DNA from: Dactylorhiza incarnata
Lineage: Eukaryota; Streptophyta; Magnoliopsida; Asparagales; Orchidaceae
NCBI GenBank assembly: GCA_033032865.1
Contig: JAWHQI010000019.1
Location: forward strand, 14,240,001-14,304,000
Length of the DNA: 64,000 nucleotides
Reading direction: 5' to 3'
Shown here: piece by piece, positions 20,037-31,856 of the stretch
Numbering within the stretch: the stretch's first letter is position 1
How the letters are laid out: every line of letters starts with the position of its first letter
Program-made: the position numbers and the translations under genes
The notes under the pieces: model-generated
The model's input: only the letters and a program-made list of their open reading frames with translations
What the model was told of the DNA's origin: nothing
Database searches by the model: none

Positions 20037-23000
20037 CTTTAGATTTGCTTTAAGATCTGTGCTCAGATCTTGTGATTAATATAATTGATATTTATATTTT
20101 CTGCCCCTTTACTGGCTGTTGTTAGAATTAGATATTAAAAATAATTAGGGCCCTCTACAAAAAAAGTGGCCAGCACCAAAGTTGTAGCCCTTGGAGTTTA
20201 CTTTATTTTAAAATTGATTTCAGCCCAAAAGGAGCAATGTAGCTCTCTGTAAGGCCATTTTGGTGGGACTGGTCCCTAGGGTAGGACAACCACTATTTCT
20301 TGAATAACTTTTGATTGGGAAATAATATTGACTTGAAAATTGAAACATAACATATTTGTACCTACAAACTTAACATATACAAAGATGGAAATTTTTGGAG
20401 AACATTTTTCTACGGTTTTTGTAATATTTAATAATCCATACATTAATTAATTATAGGGTCTAATGACCTCCAATACCCTCCAAATTTTGGTGGGTGCCTA
20501 TTAGGGTTATTATATGACACAGGTAAGAATTTCATCCCAATTGGGACTAATTTGGTTGGGTAATTAGTTAACCCAAGTTTGGCCAAACTAGGCCAAACTA
20601 GGTCAATAGTGTACATGATGGAATTAGGTGGTCAAATCTCATCAAAGTGGTGTGAAACTTTGGCCACTGGTTTAGGATCACATAAGACACCCTCATAAGT
20701 AATTTGGGGTGATGTGGGGTGGATATCCCTAGGAACCTAGTTCTAACCCAAGGGTTAAACTTTGAGCCTTTTGAAGGGCATAGGGGCATATATCCTTGAG
20801 TGGTCATGAAACTCGGTAGATGAGTTCATAGGTTGTAAATATGCCCTAGAAAATTTTAGGAGAATTTTAGGAACACTTATCCCCTCTGATTTAGATTATA
20901 ACCTTTTAAGGAACCTTTTTATAAGAGAAATTTACATGCTGAAATTATCTTGGATGTTGATGGAAGTTTTGTAGTACCCTCATAATCATGATATAGACCT
21001 CTGAGAATTTATGTGTAATTATTGAATGGATTTAATTAGCACTTCATTCACAAGTCATCTATTTTGTCTTAGGAATATGTTAATTACATGAGGGCAAATT
21101 ATCATCTAGAAAATTATGAAACTTGGTGGTAGAACATTTTAGGGCATTAGAGAGATCTGTTAATATTTGTATAATTTTTGGAATTAATTATCAGTAGGTT
21201 ACTTCACAATTTTTCCTAGTATGTGTTTAATTGGAATATTTATTTATGTGACTAATTAGTTTTGATAAATTCTGAAATTTGGCCATTAGACTTTTCTGAT
21301 TAATATAAAGGTCTGGTAAATTTCCCATAATTTTTGAACAAGTATTTTTGGTGGTCCCTTCTTTAAATTCTAATTTGGCATAATTATTCAATAATATAAT
21401 TACAGGACAATCCCTTACTACAAAATTGTGATGTTATGTATTTACTGTTATTTTGACTTCAAAGATTTTATATAATTTTGTGGAGGCCATATCATAAGAG
21501 GATTTTATACTTCATGTTCAATTTCATACTCGGTCAGTGCTGAGGAAAATTATAATAAATGCCAATTAAATAAGGAAAAATTTGATCCTCTAGATTTAGT
21601 CTTAGAATATCAAGATAGACTCTTAGTAGAAATCTTGAGTCAGTTGGATGAATATTTTGGGGTACCTCCCCTTATGCAACTCATATAACTCATTTGGTCT
21701 GCGTATAGTAAAACTGTAAAACTTGAGTAATTTGTGGATCATTAGGTGGGAATGGAAGATAGATGGTGTAACTAGTCTGGTAGAGAAGATGTGAGGTCAC
21801 TATTAGGGGTCTATATATTGAGTGTCCCCGATAAGTTATGGGGTAAGGTTGTGTTCGGGACCGACGAAAGATCGTCTTTCCCCTTAGGGGGTCATAAAAT
21901 ACTTATGGTAATCCAAGTTTAATGATAAGAAGGGTATACTTATGGGTAGTCACTAATAATATTAAGTGCCTTGTAAAGGGAGCTTTGGGGTGTCATCCCT
22001 TTATAGTTCCTAGTAACGTAGCCAGCCCCTTATAGTTCCTAGTACCATAGCCAGCCCCTCACAGGGTAGTCCTCGGGAAATCCATGGTTAACCCTAAATT
22101 GTAGGAGTAAGATGTTGTGCAAGATTAACTTAATAATACACTCACCCACACCCCTTTGTTATGGGTAGTTTGTTGGTTTGGTTTTTCGAGCGGTAGGCTC
22201 GGTGGTTATAGGCACGAACGGGTTGTTCTGGCGAGCCGGTGGCTCGAAAGGTTATTGTGACGGGCGCGTTAGCCCGGTGTGCTTATAGCTAAGAAATAGA
22301 TGGTAAATATGTTTGCATGTGCGTAAAGGTGGTGGGACTTGGGTATTGGACGGTCGTTCACACCGATGTCAATACGTTGACTCGACAAGTGTGGAATTTG
22401 CACTTAGCCATAAAAGTCTGGTGGTCTAGCCAGTAAGAGTACGCAGATGCTCCGCAGTTTTGCATTGAGGCGTACGAGAGGTCTAGTCTAGGTATTGTGA
22501 ATTCCAACCTAAAGGTGGGCGAGGCCCAACCCACCGCTTCTGTTTGCCACTATGGGAGTATCCTGGGAGTCTTTCTCGCTCTAAAAAGGGGGAACTAAAG
22601 GTTTGTGCGCATAGAGTCGAAGTGTGTGAGTTGCACTTGTGTGAACATAACATAAACTGCATAACTCTGCATATCATGGCATAAGCATTACATTTCAAAC
22701 CCCTACCCATATCGTATAAATCAGTATGGAATTTTTTATACAATAGGCCCTGCTAAACGACCCCTTCGTCTATAGGTTTATATGGGCATTCCTATAAATC
22801 AATGGTTACTTTTCTATTCTTTACTTGTCTTTACTTACTGCTCCGTACATGCTCTTTACTATGCTTTATTTATTGCTTCAATTATCTATATACACATGTG
22901 TAGCGGTAGAACTTTCCGTAGTTAGATTTACTGTCATCTGCTCTTTGTTTATACGCCTTGCCGTCCTCCGCTTCATTCCTCCTGCTCGGTTCCTAGGAGC

Positions 23001-23460
23001 CATTGGGGGAGGGGTGGGGAACATAAGGCTTAGTCTTTTTGACTAACGGTCGGTGGACCATATCATTTTAGGGGATCGAAGAGATGCAGCAGCACTAGAG
23101 GCCGGTGCAGATGGAGGCAGGACAGTCTAGTACAGGAGTATCAGTCTCAGGATCAGCAAGTGTTTAGTAGTTTGCTTCCGCGAGTGATCTTGTAGTGAGG
23201 ATATGATGTACAGGGCATGAGCCCTTTATTACTAATGTAACCCCTTTTTATTTCAGTTAAATGATGTGGACATTTATATATATAGCATGTGATTTGTGGA
23301 CTTGAACTTCTATTGTTCATATATACTTTTCTTCTTTTGTGATCGATATGGCCAGCAGGATCGACGCTTTGTAGTGGCGGCCTTCCCGTGTGTTGGTGTC
23401 ACCGCAAAGAGGTGGTTCTGGGCATAATACCCGGTTTTGTAGTGAAAAAGGGGTCTTACA
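20037..23460 (+). repeat. 3' LTR of B, segment 3
   Basis: It begins with the duplicated CTTTA of E2 and ends GTCTTACA. It aligns with C (44290-45985) up to about 21785, then with the 5' LTR remnant at its end. No ORF is credible. A TATA-like CTATATATTGAG lies near 21821. Four small hairpins lie at 22187-22276. The E2 insertion splits this LTR without other rearrangement. Confidence 0.8.
22187..22276 (+). repeat. Cluster of four small inverted repeats in the B LTR
   Basis: CGAGC/GCTCG (22187-22201), GAAC/GTTC (22216-22228), CGAGCC/GGCTCG (22232-22246) and CGGGC/GCCCG (22261-22276) have loops of 3-6 bases, mostly containing GGT or GTT. They lie downstream of the probable TATA box, so they are probably transcribed. 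Confidence 0.6.
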
Positions 23461-23711
23461 CCCCGACCACACCCTGTGGCATCACACCAGCCAGCGGACC
23501 ACGACCAAGCACGCCTCAGGTCAGTTGGTGATTAGGCCTATTACGAGAGGTTCTTATCAAGGAGGTCTGGGGAACGAGCCCCAGCATCAACAACCTGCCG
23601 TGCTGAGAACATGAGCGGAGATGGGTTAGGGTGCCTGGACTGCAGTCCTTCTGGCAGGCGTGCTTGTCCGTGGTCTGCTAGCTTTTGTGATGCCACAGGG
23701 TGCGGTCGGGG
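23461..23711. repeat. Foldback element with arms of about 58 bp
   Basis: The left arm (23461-23519) and right arm (23654-23711) are inverted copies: CCCTGTGGCATCACA on the left matches TGTGATGCCACAGGG on the right, and AAGCACGCCT matches AGGCGTGCTT. The spacer is about 135 bp without an ORF. It sits exactly between the end of LTR B and the E5 LTR remnant. It may be a MITE-like foldback or the damaged edge of the E5 LTR; I cannot tell. Confidence 0.6.
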
Positions 23712-24953
23712 GCCCGACGTCCTGCATCATGTCAATAACTATTCGGTGCAGCATCGACTACAGAGACCATTTCTAATCAGAGGATGATTTTGACGCAGCT
23801 TCCAGTAGAATTCAGAGGTGCGTCGATAAGAAGTCAAATGCAGTCGACGCTACGTCGAATACAGACAGAATTAGAAATTCTCCTTTATTCTTTTCTAAAA
23901 GTGATTCAGAGCTTATACATTTAAGTGTTTGGATTTCCGACGGGTCGATTATATCCAAGAATGCAAAGAAAGCTTATAGAGATACAATAAAGACATTCTC
24001 GGAAGATATTCAAAAAGGGATTTAACGGGATGACAACTGAAATAGAAAGATGATATTATAATTCCCTGGACATTCCAAGTAAGGATAAAACAGAAGAAGA
24101 AAGTGATTCAAACATTATTCGATAGCAGAATAATAATACAGAGGAAGATTCAAAATTACGTTGTTGATCATTCTGTCTTCTTCTTTCTCAAAGCTTTCTC
24201 TCTCAGACAAGAAACATAAAAATACTTCTCTGTTCAGCAACACTTCTTCTCTCTGCTACAATCAAGTGAAAGATTGGACAAAGCTTAATAATCATTTTCT
24301 TACGAAGGATTAATCTTCTACAAGAACCAGTCCATGGTGCCAAAAATCCTTAGAGAAATCTACTGAAAGAGGATTCAAATCAGAAGACAAATTTCTTCTT
24401 CTTCTTTCTTACTCTCTTCTTTCATATTGTAACTTGAGTAAAGAGTCTTAAGAATCCCTCTACAAAGGGTTCAGTTGGTTCAAGATCTCCTTACCAAAAG
24501 ATCTAGTGTGGTCCTAAGAGTCTCCTTATCAAAAGACTTAGTAGTTGGTTTTACAAGTTTCCTTATCAAAAGACTCAGTGGTTGGTTCTAAGAGTTTTCT
24601 TATCAAAAGACTCAGTGGTTGGTTCTAAGAGTCTCATTATTAAAAAAAAGTGGTTCTAAGAGTCTCCTTATCAAAAGACTCAGACACTGATTAATGTATT
24701 CCTACCAAGGTGGTAGAAGAGTGGATGTACACATAAGTTTTAGGGAACCACTATAGCTCTTGTCTTTGTGCTGTGAATTTATGTGATGTCCACTTGTTTT
24801 ATTTCGGTAATTTATGTTTATTTTATTCTGGACTGGTAATCTGAATGCATATTTGTTAGATTAATTTATTGTTGTGCAATATTTGAAGAAAAGTTTTATA
24901 TCTCTATTCACCCCCTCCCTCTAGAGAATACTTAGAGGTACTATGCATTTTCA
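23712..24953 (+). repeat. 5' LTR of E5 (5' end lost)
   Basis: It ends CTATGCATTTTCA before the PBS. It holds a decayed TCGACG array (about 23745-23870), a series of tandem hairpins (24440-24690) and CTATTCACCCCC near 24905. No TG start is visible, so the left end is truncated. Confidence 0.7.
24440..24690 (+). repeat. Tandem hairpin units in the E5 leader
   Basis: About seven units of about 33 bp occur. Arms include GAATCCC/GGGTTC (one G-T wobble), AGATCT/AGATCT and GAGTCT/AGACTC, with loops like CCTTATCAAA. Some later units are damaged on one arm. They are orthologous to the arrays in E1 and E2. Confidence 0.7.
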
Positions 24954-24955
24954 AT

Positions 24956-24971
24956 TTATATCAGAGCGAGG
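24956..24971 (+). other. Primer binding site of E5 (drifted)
   Basis: TTATATCAGAGCGAGG, three differences from the E2 form TGGTATCAGAGCTAGG, directly after the LTR end. Confidence 0.65.
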
Positions 24972-25050
24972 TTGATCATAAAAAGGTTAAAACCTTGATC
25001 AAAAGATCCTCTCACTCATAAATATTATATTTTAAAATTATTTTCACAAA

Positions 25051-26975
25051 ATGAGTTATAAGGACTATGCATCCATCAGACCACCAGTGTGTAACCTGAA
25101 AAACTTTACACTCAAGAAAGCTAGAATACAATTATATATGAACTCTATTGATGAAAACATTTTTGATGTCATTATTTCAGGTCCCCCAGCACTAGTCAGA
25201 AATGATGACAGTGGATCTGTGACATTGGAAACTATGCCCAGAGCTGGATGTACAGATGCTGTAAAGAAGTAAAAGGCATGTGATGCCAAGGCCATGAGCA
25301 TTCTGGTCTCTACAATGTCTGATGGCATTTTCCAGAATGTGGCTGACTGCAACTCAGCCAAAGAAATCTGGGAATCCCTTTCCAGATTGGTTGAGGGAAG
25401 TTCTGATGAAAGAAAGGACAGAAAGTCCCTTCTCATATCACAATATGAGAACTTCCAAAAGAAGTTTGAAGAGAATATGGCTGAAATGTTTGAGAGATTA
25501 AACATCATTATAAATGAGCCAAAAGGACTAGACAAAGAGATCTCTCTAACTGAGATAAATGACAAACTCCTCTTGTGCTTCCTAAGCACATGAGACTCAA
25601 GGATCTGGAACATTAGAGAGTCCAGATGTCATAAAAAATATCCACAGATGCTATGCTATGCAAGGTCAAGTCCTATGAGCTCCTACTAAAGAGCAGGGCT
25701 GAAACAAAAGCTAAGGAGAAACTCCCAACTCCTAAGTAAAGGACAATTGCTCTGAAGGCTGTTGATGATGGGCCTTCCACTTTTGAGGAAGAGATGTTCA
25801 GTCTCTTGGCCAAAAGATTCAGAAAGTGGGTCAAGTATGATGACTCCAGAAGGAAGGAAAGGAGCTCAAGCAAACCTAGGTTTGATAAGACTCATAAGCA
25901 AGAAATTATCTTCTTTGCCTGCAGAAAGCTAGGGCACATTGCCCTTGAATGTCCCGAGGAACAAAGGGATAGAAGCAGCTGCAAGAAGGAACACAAGAAG
26001 AAATCCTTCATGAAGAAGGATGAGAAGAAGGGAAAAGATTTCATTGCTGAAACCTGGAGTGACTTAGAGTTTGAGTCAAGTTCCTCTTCATCTAACAATG
26101 ATGAAGAGTGTGCATCTGAAGAAGCATGTTTAGTGGCTCTAGAAGATTCTACTAAAGAAAATCAGGTAACTATATTTGATGAATTTGATTTCTCTTCAGA
26201 AGACTTTAAAAACCGCTTTAAAGAATTTTGTCATGACTATATTAACAGTCAAAAGGAACTTAAAACAATTAAAGAAAAACTAGAAGATCTTAAGAAAGAA
26301 AATTTGTATTTAGTCAATTATGAATTAAGAAATCAGATGTATAGGAAAGAAACAGAAATAGATACACTAACTACTAAAAACTCTAACTAAAAAGAAGAGA
26401 TTACAAAGGCAAAAGCCATTGAAGACTCACTCAATGGGAGGAGACAAAAGCTCAAAGAAATTACACAAAATTTCTCCATTAGATTTAAACATCTGGGTCT
26501 AAGAGCAGATCCATCCACCATCACAATAATCCCTAGTAAACCTGCCTGGGAAAACCCTATAGTGTTCATTAGACCTAGTGTAAAACAAACTAATAACAAC
26601 CTAGAATCTTGTAAAGAATTAAATAACAACCCTAATACAATCACTGTGTTCAATGGGGTAAATATAAATGATCAAACATGAATTCTAGGTAAGTACCTCT
26701 TAGAAAATCCAATTAAAATTATAAAATTCTTAATAAAAGGAATTATGCGTCGAATAGAACTCGACGCAATTTTAAAAATGCGTCGAATGAAACTCAATGG
26801 ATTTCTGCATATGGTTCGACATCAACTCGAAGCAAGTATGAGGGTGCGTCAAATTCTACTCGACACAACCTATATTCTGCATTGACTTACTATCGACGCA
26901 ACTATGTAGACATGTCGAATTGCACTCGACGCAACTCTAAAGATACGTCAATTTCTTTTCGACGCAAGTTCCTAG
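25051..26975 (+). pseudogene. gag: Gag pseudogene of E5
   Basis: It starts MSYKDYASIRPPVCNLKNF, clearly related to E2 gag. In-frame stops at about 25270 and 25591 and frame changes around 25600-25790 break it. Homology resumes with SLLAKRFRKWVKYDDS and the zinc knuckle region, where the first Cys is lost (FFACRKLGHIALEC instead of a CX2C start). The acidic and coiled-coil parts run to about 26680. In another frame, 26745-26975 encodes 11-residue repeats (for example ASNRTRRNFKN) like those of E2. The second knuckle (CFCCSKFGHKAKHC) lies beyond E3, near 34612-34653. The protein cannot be made in one piece. Confidence 0.85.
26745..26970 (+). repeat. 33-bp coding minisatellite in the E5 gag remnant
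   Basis: About seven units with GCGTCGA...TCGACGCAA at about 33-bp period. One frame stays open across the whole array and gives repeats with (A/T)SNxTRRN. It is orthologous to 16576-16806 in E2. Confidence 0.75.
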
Positions 26976-27767
26976 TAAATAATTTCCAAACATCTAGATG
27001 TTGGATCGATATGCGCCCTTAGAGGGGGGGGGGGGGTGAATAAGCGTTTTAAAAACTTATATTATATTTTGAAATACTTGAAATAATAAGAGATCAAAAT
27101 AGTGATTTTGAATAAAGATCTAAATTGTTTTATAATGAAGGAGAGGATAGTAAACAATTTAGAGAAATGAAGATCAAATCAATTTTATTGCACAAAGAGA
27201 GACATGATTATTATTAATAAAATTGATTACAAAATTCGATTTCAATGACGCTAGAAATCAAGGCAAAATATGAAAGACTCTTTTTGTTTTCTATACCGAC
27301 TCGTATCCCCACGAACCGGTTGTCTTTAGCCGATCCTTCCCCGGATACGACCTCAAGCCGCTCTAGCCAATCCTTCCCCAGATATGTCCTCGAGCACCCC
27401 CTAGACCTAACCTAGATCAAGTCGCCAACACGAGGCGAGTTTCTGCTCTAAGTCCTACCCAGACCTAGTCGCCAACACAAGACGAGTTCACTAAACGATT
27501 ACAGAAAAGATCTGAAATAAAATGACAACAATATAAAAACTCCCTATATGGATCTCTTGGAGAAGTAGACGAAGACCCACATAGTATGATCGTAGTCGAT
27601 GCGGTCTTTCATCACGATGATGACGTGTGTTGAAATCTTCTCCATGGATCTCCTTAAGCCTTCATGGATTTGTGGGAGTATCTCTCTAAACCTTCCTCTA
27701 TATGAAGTGGCACGAAGCTCTGGAATTTGGGAGTCTAAGAGGATGAAGAAGACGGATCCAATGGGTC

Positions 27768-27776
27768 CTTTTTATA
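27768..27776 (-). promoter_or_regulatory. LTR TATA box of E3
   Basis: Minus strand GGCTATAAAAAGGACC, directly downstream of the GCTAGCGC array. The second copy is at 34138-34146. Confidence 0.65.
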
Positions 27777-27784
27777 GCCTTAGA

Positions 27785-28030
27785 GCTAGCGCCTGCGCTA
27801 TCGCTACCGCCAGCGCTATCCCAGATTAGGCAATATTCTCCACGTGAGAATCCTTCATTTTAATCAAGCTGCCCGCCTTCCTCTTGTGCTTTGCGCTACA
27901 GCCTGCGCTAGCAGATACCGCCTGCACTAGCTGCTACCGCCTGCATTAGCTGCTATCGCATGGTGCTAGCACCTTCTATAACTGCTTCCGAGATTTTCTT
28001 AAATTAGAGCTAGCGCTAGCGCTAGCCCCG
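27785..28030 (-). repeat. GCTAGC/GCGCTAGC array in the E3 U3
   Basis: About a dozen GCGCTA, GCTAGC or GCTAGCGC motifs, mixed with TACCGCC(T)GC, lie immediately upstream of the TATA box. The copy in the right LTR is at about 34150-34405. The same motif occurs once inside the element (30706-30728). Confidence 0.75.
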
Positions 28031-28198
28031 GCTCTTGCGGGCATGTTGGAATTTTGGCTTTAAATTTGGGCGCAACCTTCTTATGTTATCCTTGAGTCAT
28101 GTGGACTTGTTTTCCTGCATACTTAAACACACAAGATCAAATACACCTAAGATTTATTATTCTCAAACCTAGGAGATGTGGAACACCATGTTCCAACA

Positions 28199-31100
28199 AA
28201 CTCCCCCTTTTGATAATAACAAATCCATTAATGATAAATCAGAGCATTATTATATAAGCATGATGAAACTTACTTGTGTGTGTGTGAGAGTGATGACTTA
28301 GGATAATTATCGATTTTAGTATTTAGAATTGCCCCCCCCTTAATACATGCTCCCCCTAAGTGAATGATCCCCTAATATGTAAGCTATCATGTTAGTTTTC
28401 CATTTTGATAGCGGATTATATTTATCATGTTAGTTCTCCCCCTTTTGTTATTAGCAAAAGTTGGTAAGGAAGCAAAACACAATTTTTTTTGATAATAAGA
28501 TAAAGGCATGATCGAGCTTTTAGAGAGAAGGAAATGATAAGGAGTTTTAGAATAATTTTTATAGAAATAGATCAAAGTTTTTAGCTTAAAGATGAACAAT
28601 ATAACATTTGCCAAGTAATCAATATTATCATGTTAGTTTTCCCCTTTATATAAGAGTTTTAAGCATAAAAAGGTAATGATTTCTAAGTAACCAATCTACC
28701 CAGACAATATGTCTACACCCTAGCCCCGTACTAAGTGACGGATGGTCATGAGGAGCTGCATACATGCCGTAGGTTGGGGTGTTAGTCCCATATGCAAACA
28801 CTAGAAAATACTCAACCTAACACTCTTTCCCCCCAGTGCCTCGCAAGGCCCCACTGGAACCCTCCCCGGTTAAGGACAAGACATGACTTAGAGGTTAGGT
28901 TATCTAATGTCTACAACCCTACGACCCTGCTATGGTGAGATATGTAATCATGGATAATAATTATTGGAAACATTTAAGCGTTTTAAATCTAATTATAATT
29001 TCATAGCCCATGGGTTTTTATATTTTTGTTTGAATTTTTTGAAAAACTCACATAGCTATTTTGAAATCTATTATTAAATCAGAGTTTTTAGCATAAAAAT
29101 GATATACGTGTTTAGAATAACCAATATAAATTCTACCAAGCAAGTCTACTACTTGTTGAAAAAGGAATTTTGAGATTTAAGACTTTGATATAAGCATGAA
29201 AGCGCAAGGTAAAAAATATATGGTGATGATGCGGAAGACTTATAGAAATACAAGAAACATCTTTTTGTAATCATGATGATTCATAAGAAGAAAATAGGAG
29301 TTAAATTCAATAAGAGAAGATGTTATGCCATAAAATGATGTTATTTGGATAAAACTAATCTTATATAAATATCCAAGTTAAGGATAATATTTTGAAGGAA
29401 TATTTTTTTAAGCGAGTAAGATTTTCAATAAGATTTTCATGACAATAGTTAAGGAGTTCTATTTAAAAAAAAACTACTAAGGAAAGCATGATTGGACATA
29501 TTCCAGAAGATAGTGACTATAATGTTATTAATTTGCATTTCAAGTTAGGAAAAACATTGTAGAGATCATGCATTGCAATCTAGTGCTTTTACTAAAGCTT
29601 TTTAGAGAATTTATGTAAAGAAGCATTAGAGTCCAATTCTCATAATTAGAAGCTTTATGAGAGATAATGATGTGTATAAAAAGTGTTTTGATAAAAGTAT
29701 ACAAGTGATATAATCCAAAACACATGACTTATATAGTGAAGCAGAAACATTATTAAGCATGTAATCTTTTTAACTACTTCTACACATCAATTCTAGATTT
29801 GATACAAAGCACAAAAAGTACAACTACCAAGGTGCTTCGCCCACACAATGCTCATTAAGACTTATCAGGGAGCGAAGTAGTGCTTGGGGGATCACATATT
29901 TTATTTTCAATAAGAGTTTTTTTGTGTGATCTGGTGTACATAATAGAAGTGTATTGAAGTAGTTTGTACAAGACACTTTACAATTCTTTCCAAGGTGCTC
30001 AACCTCACAATGCTTATGAAGACTTATCAGGAGATTCAAGTAGTGCTTGGTGGAGTTATCTTTGTAATTTTATTATTGAATTTTTTGAGCAAGACAAAGT
30101 TCTCCGAATTCACTTATTTTTCTCAAACACTTATAATTTTGTAATTTCACTTCTATATGTGCAACAAAGTTTTGAATAATGTGTAGGTAATAGAGATAGA
30201 CATCTTAATATTATAAGCTACTACACTACACAATCATGTAGGATTAAGAATTATGGGCACATATAGTCTACCAAAAAGTGTGAGTGTAAAGAGATCATTG
30301 TCAAACATAACACATTACTCATACTTAGAGGCATACAAACACAATCCTACATAATTCACTATAGACTTTTTCATTGATCATAACAAGATTAAATTCTAAG
30401 CATGACAAGCCAAAACAATATTTAGAAAACTTGAGATTTTAAATTAAACATTTTTAGCCAACTTTAAAAGAACATGCTTGTCATTTTTGCCAAAGAAATG
30501 AAACATAGAAATCATTATTATTTTAATAAAACCTTAAAGAAATAAGCAAAGACATATTTTTTGTATTTTTGTATTTTGGAATTTTGTATTTGATTTTTCA
30601 AAAATCACATAATGGCATAAAGATAAAAATAGGCAGCACATATAAAAAACATATTTTTAGTAATTTTTCAAAATTTAAAAAACACCAAAAATTTGACACT
30701 CAAGCTAGCGCCGGCGCTAGCGCTAGCGCGACAAACAGTACACTGATTTTCAAGATTTTGGAAATTCTGATTACGGATCTTGATTAAGTGTCCCAAGAGT
30801 AGATTCATGCAGAAATTTCAGAATATTTGGAGATGTCTAGATAATGCAAATTGCATGAAAACATTAGCGATTTTGTATATGACTTTACCAACTAAACATT
30901 GCATGAGATATATTTTATTATATCTTCATTTTAATTTTTCTAAGGCTTATATTTGTTAATTATGGTGTAAGTTGAAAATGATAGGAGATGTAAGCACAAG
31001 ATATCATGTTCGAATAAGCCAAATAAGCATAACTTAAATAATTAGTATGATGTTTATGCAAAGAATATCATTGATAAGCCCTAGATAAAAGTACCCTGCC

Positions 31101-31856
31101 TGTATATATTGGTAAACATATAAAGCCTAACATAGACACAAATATTCTTTAGGTGACAAAGTTAGTATGATAAGTTTGAGAATAATGTTATGCCAAAGTT
31201 TGATAGTGTTTCAACTTATAGACCTAGAATGAAGTGAAGATTCTATTTGGTTTGATCTTATTGATATCAAGATGATTCTAAGGTCTAAACTTGAAATAAA
31301 TTACAATACACACATAATACACCAACTATGGTAAACAATTATAATACCAATTGTTATCATATAATTCATATACATGTGATAGAGATAGTTGTTTTTGGAT
31401 GATTTTTGATATGAATTATGATATGTGATTTTTAGAGAATTTTATCAAAGGACATCAATAGATCATGGTGGTGCATGTGGCATCAATATTTAAGACAATT
31501 AATCTTTCAATATGTCTTTTGTGATTTTCTTTATAATTTAGATAAATATCTCATAACAAATTTAGAGTTTGATTCATATGGATAATATAAGATATTTATA
31601 AACAATGAATATAAGAATAATAGATAGGTCATCAAAATAAAATATGATTTTGAATTTTGATCAATTTGATTTATAAACTCATTAAGTTTTAAGAGATAAG
31701 ATCATATTTCCTATAATATATAAGATGACCATAACATGATAGCTTAAACAATAAGAAAACAAAAAGAAAAATAGAAAGACATTAAAGCATATCATAAAGT
31801 AGAAAATTTGTATATTTCATTTTTGAAAATATTCTACTTCATGCATTTGGTGATAC
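28199..31856. other. AT-rich non-coding interior of E3
   Basis: No ORF or domain is credible in these 3.6 kb. Visible structure: a GC-richer island at about 28683-28930 and a duplicated 65-bp segment (29829-29893 and 29992-30055) with CCAAGGTGCT...ACTTATCAG...GTAGTGCTTGG in both. The region occupies the place of pol and is not recognisable as decayed pol. Confidence 0.6.

Larger units (their letters stand above)
1849..23460 (+). mobile_element. B: Ty3/gypsy element with about 4.9 kb LTRs, carrying three nested insertions
   Basis: Order on the plus strand: end of the 5' LTR (1849-2071), PBS, interior (2072-5021), 3' LTR starting TGTAACATCC at 5022 and ending GGTCTTACA at 23460. The last 220 bp of the two LTRs align closely (1853-2071 with 23244-23460). 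A sits in the 5' LTR; E1 and E2 sit in the 3' LTR. Removing E1 and E2 leaves an LTR of about 4.9 kb against an interior of only 2.95 kb. The only coding remnant is integrase with its C-terminal tail, so the copy is dead or non-autonomous. Confidence 0.8.
26999..28198 (-). repeat. 3' LTR of E3
   Basis: In sense: GCTAGCGC array (28030-27785), TATA box TATAAAAAG (27776-27768), CACCCCCC tract near 27025-27037, end CGATCCAACA. It is closely similar to 33369-34574. Confidence 0.85.

Noticed and set aside
22483..22743. Minus-strand 86-codon ORF in the B LTR
   Set aside because: No motif, located in LTR sequence, and no start context or homology supports it.
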